This document shows positions 60,115 to 64,000 of a stretch of DNA of 64,000 nt, piece by piece. The DNA comes from Anaerohalosphaeraceae bacterium. Its GTDB lineage: Bacteria > Planctomycetota > Phycisphaerae > Sedimentisphaerales > Anaerohalosphaeraceae. How positions within the stretch are numbered: the first letter of the stretch is position 1; the number at the start of each line of letters is the position of its first letter. Where the stretch lies: positions 61,165 through 125,164 of the forward strand of contig DAOSUR010000010.1 of NCBI GenBank assembly GCA_035378985.1. The letters run 5' to 3'. The position numbers were made by a program, and so were the translations under genes. The notes beneath the pieces are model-generated. The model had not been told where the DNA came from. It ran no database searches and worked only from the letters and a program-made list of their open reading frames with translations.

Positions 60115-61122
60115 ATGTTAAGCCAAATTATTGTTTCACCGGCTCCGCATACGAGTCAGAATCTGACGACCCGCCGTGTGATGGCGGATGTGCTGATTGG
60201 CCTTGTGCCGGCGATGGCTGCGTCGGCGGTTTTTTTCCGGTTTCGCGCCGTGCTTGTGATTGCGGTTTGTGTTGCGGCTTGTCTGCTGAGCGAATGGGTC
60301 TGCAATCGCCTGCGGCGCAAGCCGAATTCGCTGGGGGATTTGAGTGCGGCGGTGACGGGGGTGATTTTGGCGCTGTCGCTGCCGCCGGCGGTGCCGCTGA
60401 GTGTGGCCGTCATCGGCAGTGTGTTTGCCATTGTGATTGTCAAAATGCTTTTCGGCGGGCTCGGAAATAATGTGTTTAATCCGGCGATGGCGGCGAGGGC
60501 CTTTTTGACGGCCTCGTTCGGGGCGGCGATGACGACCTGGACGGTGCCGGCCACGCTGGATGCATCGATGCCGACGGTGCAGGCGTCGAATGTGGAAGCC
60601 GTTACGCAGGCGACGCCGCTGGCCTGGAGCAAGATGGCGCTGAAAGGACAGGCAAAGCCCGAACAGGTTCAGACCCAGCTGAAGGATGTCTTCTGGGGAC
60701 AGGTGGGCGGCTGCATCGGAGAGACCTCTGCGGCGGCCCTGCTTTTGGGCGGTCTGTATCTGCTGGTTCGAAAGACGATTTCGTATCATATCCCGCTGGC
60801 GGTGCTGCTGTCGGCGGGGATTTTTGCGGCCGTCGGCTGGCTGCTTAAGCCCGAGGCCTTTGTCCATCCGGATTTTCATCTTTACGGCGGCGGCCTGATG
60901 CTGGGGGCCTTTTTCATTGCGACGGACCCCGTCACGGCGCCGCTGTCGGTCCGAGGCAAGTGGCTTTTCGGAATCGGCGTTGGTTTTTTGATTATGCTGA
61001 TTCGAGTTGTGGGAGAGTACCCGGAAGGGGTGATGTATGCGGTGCTGATTATGAATGCGTTTACGCCGCTGATTGACCGGCTTTGTCATACGGCGCCGGT
61101 GGGAGGCAAGCCCCATGTCTAA
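60115..61122 (+). CDS. rnfD: Rnf complex subunit D
   Basis: Membrane subunit with covalent FMN; 335 aa, about nine or ten helices. The flavinylation site is seen as TQATPLAW (Thr in the S/T-x-A-T-P-L motif). N-terminus contains SPAPHTSQNLTTRRVM and NVFNPAMAARAF, typical of RnfD/NqrB. It overlaps rnfG by 8 nt. Confidence 0.95.
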   Translation: MLSQIIVSPAPHTSQNLTTRRVMADVLIGLVPAMAASAVFFRFRAVLVIAVCVAACLLSEWVCNRLRRKPNSLGDLSAAVTGVILALSLPPAVPLSVAVIGSVFAIVIVKMLFGGLGNNVFNPAMAARAFLTASFGAAMTTWTVPATLDASMPTVQASNVEAVTQATPLAWSKMALKGQAKPEQVQTQLKDVFWGQVGGCIGETSAAALLLGGLYLLVRKTISYHIPLAVLLSAGIFAAVGWLLKPEAFVHPDFHLYGGGLMLGAFFIATDPVTAPLSVRGKWLFGIGVGFLIMLIRVVGEYPEGVMYAVLIMNAFTPLIDRLCHTAPVGGKPHV

Positions 61123-61738
61123 ACTGCGGTTTTTCTGGGAGCAGAGCTGGCTGCTGCTGGTTTCGTCGCTGGTTTTCGGTGTGCTGCTGGCGATAGCGGA
61201 CACGGCGTGGGCGCCGCGGATTGCCCGCAACGAGGTGGAAAAGTTCACGCGTTTGGCCGGCGGGATGCTGCCGGAGGCGAAACGGTTTGAAGCGGTTGAA
61301 TTCAAAATCCCTGTTGATGCGGGCAAAGGCAAGACGGTTCAGATTGAAGTCTATCGGGCTGTGGATGATTCGGGGAAACGCATCGGCTGGGCATTTGTGT
61401 GTGAAGGGTCCGGTTTTGCCGACAAGATTAAACTGGTTGTTGCGGCGGATGCCGGATTTGAGAAGCTGGCGGGCTTTGGGGTGCTCAGCAGCAATGAAAC
61501 GCCTGGCTTCGGGGACAAAATCACCATTCCCGGCGGGTTTTATCAGAAACAGTTTGTCGGGGCGCCGGCCGGGACGCTTACGCTGGTGAAGACCGGCGAT
61601 GCCGAGCGAATTGACGGCGAGATTGTGGCCATCAGCGGGGCGACGGTGACCAGTCAGGCGGTGGTGGATATTCTGAATCGGTATGTATCGGCGGTTCGGG
61701 CGGCTCTTCGGGAGCAGGGGCTGCTGACAAAAGAATGA
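61115..61738 (+). CDS. rnfG: Rnf complex subunit G
   Basis: Periplasmic FMN-bearing subunit with one N-terminal helix (about 10-30); 207 aa. The covalent FMN site SGATVTSQAV is intact near residue 180, and GFGVLSSNETPGFGDKI is a family motif. ATG 61115 is chosen, with SD GGGAGG; the longer frame starts inside rnfD. Confidence 0.94.
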   Translation: MSKLRFFWEQSWLLLVSSLVFGVLLAIADTAWAPRIARNEVEKFTRLAGGMLPEAKRFEAVEFKIPVDAGKGKTVQIEVYRAVDDSGKRIGWAFVCEGSGFADKIKLVVAADAGFEKLAGFGVLSSNETPGFGDKITIPGGFYQKQFVGAPAGTLTLVKTGDAERIDGEIVAISGATVTSQAVVDILNRYVSAVRAALREQGLLTKE

Positions 61739-61747
61739 GGCGAACGA

Positions 61748-62380
61748 ATGGCGGATAATCAGACCAGTTTGGCCCGCACATTTCTGGCGGGACTGTGGCA
61801 GGAAAATCCGGTGCTGCGGCTGATTCTCGGGATGTGTCCGACGCTGGCGGTGACGACCAGTGTGCAGGCGGCCCTGACGATGGGGGCCAGCGTGATTTTT
61901 GTGTTGATTGGTTCGAATCTGGTGGTCAGTCTGATGCGCAATCTGCTCAAGCCGCACCTTCGGATTCTGATGTTTACGCTGACGATTGCGGCTTTCGTGA
62001 CGGTTGCGGATTTGTTTTTGAAGGCCTATCAGCCGGCGATGAGCGCCAAATTAGGGCCGTATATCCCGCTGATTATCGTCAACTGCATTATTATCTGCCG
62101 TGCGGAGGCCTGCGCGAGCAAGAACGGGCTGCTGGTCAGTCTGGCCGATGCCGTCGGAATGGGGCTGGGCTTTACCGGTGCGCTGGCGGTGCTGGCGCTG
62201 GTTCGGGAGCTGCTGGCGACCGGACAGATTGTTTTTGAGTTCGGCCAAAAGGTGACGCTGGTGAGTCTGCCGGATGTGCCGCTGTTTCGGATGGCGGGGA
62301 TGGCGATGCCCGTCGGGGCGTTTCTGACCCTCGGACTGATGCTCGGGCTGGTTAAAATGGTCACCAGTAAACGAAGCTGA
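61748..62380 (+). CDS. rnfE: Rnf complex subunit E
   Basis: Six-helix integral membrane subunit, 210 aa. N-terminal LWQENPVLRLILGMCPTLAVT is diagnostic; the Cys of G-M-C-P-T-L is conserved. The CRAEACASKNG motif in the loop mirrors the NCI region of RnfA. Pairs with RnfA to form the ion path. Confidence 0.95.
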   Translation: MADNQTSLARTFLAGLWQENPVLRLILGMCPTLAVTTSVQAALTMGASVIFVLIGSNLVVSLMRNLLKPHLRILMFTLTIAAFVTVADLFLKAYQPAMSAKLGPYIPLIIVNCIIICRAEACASKNGLLVSLADAVGMGLGFTGALAVLALVRELLATGQIVFEFGQKVTLVSLPDVPLFRMAGMAMPVGAFLTLGLMLGLVKMVTSKRS

Positions 62381-62397
62381 CGGAACGGAGAGCCGGT

Positions 62398-62988
62398 ATG
62401 GATACATTTGAAACCCTGCTGCTCGGATTTCTGGGGATTGTGATTGTCAACAATCTGGTTTTTACGAAGTTTTTGGGGACGTGTCCATATTTGGGGGTTT
62501 CCGGCCGGATTGATATGGCCTTCGGGATGGGGTGCGCTGTTACGTTTGTGCTGGCGCTGGCAGGGACCCTCACATGGCTGATAGATTATTTTGTTCTGAT
62601 TCCGTACGGTCTGAATGTTCTTCGCTATGTTTGTTTTATTCTGGTGATTGCCGGGGCCGTGCAGCTGGTGGAGATGTATGTGCGGAAGTTCTTTCCGGTG
62701 CTGTATGACAGTTTCGGCATTTTTCTGCCGCTGATTACAACCAACTGCGCCATCCTCGGAATGTGTCTGTTTATCAATTTGTGGGGGATTGACAATCTGC
62801 CGGAGACGGTGGTGCTCAGTGTTGGGGCCGGCTTGGGATTTACGCTGGCGATCTGCATTATGGCGGGGATTCGGGAGAATCTGGAGCTGGCGGATGTGCC
62901 GGCTGCGCTGCGGGGGGCGCCGATTACGCTGATTACGGCGGGGCTGCTGACGCTGGCGTTTATGGGGTTTGCCGGAATGATTCGGTAG
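62398..62988 (+). CDS. rnfA: Rnf complex subunit A
   Basis: Six-helix membrane subunit, 196 aa, homologous to RnfE. NNLVFTKFLGTCPYLGVS and LITTNCAILGMCLF carry the conserved cysteines that hold a [2Fe-2S] cluster inside the membrane. Gene order C-D-G-E-A-B is complete here. Confidence 0.96.
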   Translation: MDTFETLLLGFLGIVIVNNLVFTKFLGTCPYLGVSGRIDMAFGMGCAVTFVLALAGTLTWLIDYFVLIPYGLNVLRYVCFILVIAGAVQLVEMYVRKFFPVLYDSFGIFLPLITTNCAILGMCLFINLWGIDNLPETVVLSVGAGLGFTLAICIMAGIRENLELADVPAALRGAPITLITAGLLTLAFMGFAGMIR

Positions 62989-63033
62989 GACAGGTATCCG
63001 TCCGCAGGACGGTTAGAAAAGGACAGGAACGGT

Positions 63034-63912
63034 ATGATAGCCGCAACAGGAATGCAGGTGGTTTGGTTATCAGCCCTGCTGCTGACAGGTCTGGGGGTTG
63101 TGTTTGCCGTCGTGCTGCTGGCGGCCAGCATCAAGCTGAAGGTGCAGGAAGACCCGAAGGTGGAACAGATTCACGCGGTGCTGCCGAAGGTGGACTGCGG
63201 AGCGTGCGGCTTTGCGGGCTGTTCTTCCTATGCCAAGGCTGTGGCGGCGGATGCGTCGCTGATTGGGCGGTGTTCGCCGGGCGGGGCGGCGACGGCGGCG
63301 AAGATTGCGGCGGTGCTGAACCTGCAGATATCCGAGGGCGGAGCCCCGAAGCGTCCGATTATTCACTGCCGGGCCTGCAAACAGGACAAAACGTTTTATG
63401 CGGAGTACAGGGGGATTGAGGGCTGCACCAGCGCCAATGCCCAGCCGAATGTGCAGGCCTGCGCCTTCGGCTGTCTGGGGTTCGGCGGCTGTGTGCGCCG
63501 GTGCCGGTTTGACGCCATTCATATTATCGACGGACTGGCGGTGATTGATTATGACAAGTGCACCGGATGCGGGGCCTGTGTGGCGGGCTGTCCGCGCGGT
63601 TTGATTGAGATGGTGCCTTTCACGCACGAGATGATGCTGGTGGCGGCCTGCAGCAGCAGGGAGAACGGCAAGACGACGCGGGCGATGTGTGCGGTCGGCT
63701 GCATCGGGTGCGGTCTATGTGCCCGTCAGAGCGATGTCTTTACGGTCAAGGACAATCTGGCCCGGGTGGATTATGCCCGCTATCAGCCCAGTGAGGCGAC
63801 GGAGGCGGCCCGTCAAAAGTGTCCGACCAAGGTGATTGTCTTTCGGGGCAAAGGGGCGCCTGCGGACGAAAAGGTTTCCAAAGCGCCTGCCGCCGCCGGC
63901 GCGGCTTCCTGA
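63034..63912 (+). CDS. rnfB: Rnf complex subunit B
   Basis: Ferredoxin-accepting multi-cluster subunit; 292 aa. One N-terminal helix, then the DCGACGFAGCSSYAKAV Fe-S domain, and ferredoxin-like motifs CTGCGACVAGCP and others. In the last motif, CIGCGLCARQSDVF, the fourth cysteine and following Pro are replaced by Ser-Asp, so that cluster may be missing or differently liganded. C-terminal tail is Ala/Lys-rich. Last visible gene; the remaining 88 nt shows no feature. Confidence 0.95.
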   Translation: MIAATGMQVVWLSALLLTGLGVVFAVVLLAASIKLKVQEDPKVEQIHAVLPKVDCGACGFAGCSSYAKAVAADASLIGRCSPGGAATAAKIAAVLNLQISEGGAPKRPIIHCRACKQDKTFYAEYRGIEGCTSANAQPNVQACAFGCLGFGGCVRRCRFDAIHIIDGLAVIDYDKCTGCGACVAGCPRGLIEMVPFTHEMMLVAACSSRENGKTTRAMCAVGCIGCGLCARQSDVFTVKDNLARVDYARYQPSEATEAARQKCPTKVIVFRGKGAPADEKVSKAPAAAGAAS

Positions 63913-64000
63913 GCGTTTGTTTTTTCGAGGGGATTTAGCAAGCTCTGGGGGTGGAGATTTTTTCCTCTATTGGAGAAGAACTGCCCGCTCAATTGTCTAT

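Overview
The window looks like a chromosomal piece from an anaerobic, diderm, polysaccharide-using bacterium of the Planctomycetota, most likely class Phycisphaerae (Sedimentisphaerales-like). The grounds are inference from gene content. There are large secreted proteins ending in dockerin-like D-x-x-D-F/L...W repeats, a prepilin-type H-X9-DG protein, Gfo/Idh/MocA oxidoreductases (one with a Tat signal), a TonB-dependent receptor, [FeFe]-hydrogenases and an Rnf complex. I saw no rRNA, tRNA, CRISPR array, prophage or insertion sequence.

Layout. 1-2.7 kb (minus): assimilatory sulfate reduction (cysN start, cysD, cysH of the Fe-S APS reductase type, a DUF2061 membrane protein) behind an Rrf2 regulator. 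2.9-4.5 kb (plus): an MgtC-like protein and a BioD/DRTGG ATPase. 4.5-9.4 kb (minus): an S55 (SpoIVB-type) peptidase, a secreted beta-propeller protein and a lone fumarase alpha subunit, packed as one operon. 9.5-12.2 kb (plus): a membrane TPR protein, an RluA pseudouridine synthase and an MntA/HepT module whose HepT is frameshifted. 12.2-25.7 kb (minus): a giant secreted dockerin-like protein, an ABC exporter, a TonB receptor, a HAD phosphatase, a two-gene K+ uptake system and RecG. 26-33.6 kb: a second dockerin-like secreted protein, Pcm, a lipoprotein, a pseudopilin-like protein, a 1-kb gene-free tract full of degenerate direct repeats, and a Tat-exported oxidoreductase. 33.7-41.1 kb (plus): IleS, a second damaged MntA/HepT pair, an S9 peptidase and a rhomboid protease. 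41.2-46.5 kb: a double-propeller GH43-like enzyme convergent with a GH78 alpha-rhamnosidase/cupin pair, i.e. a small plant-polysaccharide island.

46.5-52.6 kb (plus) is the most interesting block. It is a tight operon of two NuoE-like 2Fe-2S proteins, a PAS-containing sensory-type [FeFe]-hydrogenase homologue, a PP2C/SpoIIE-type phosphatase, a second hydrogenase with an intact H-cluster signature, and perhaps an HD phosphohydrolase. A palindromic CRP/Rex-like site precedes it. 58.4-63.9 kb (plus) is a complete rnfCDGEAB operon with one extra small membrane protein in front. The two blocks would couple ferredoxin, NADH, H2 and an ion gradient, the core of a fermentative energy metabolism. Between them lie yhaM, rpsT, a TPR protein, glyA and another oxidoreductase.

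Limits: everything is read by eye. Promoters are pattern matches, and family names come from motif recognition, not searches.
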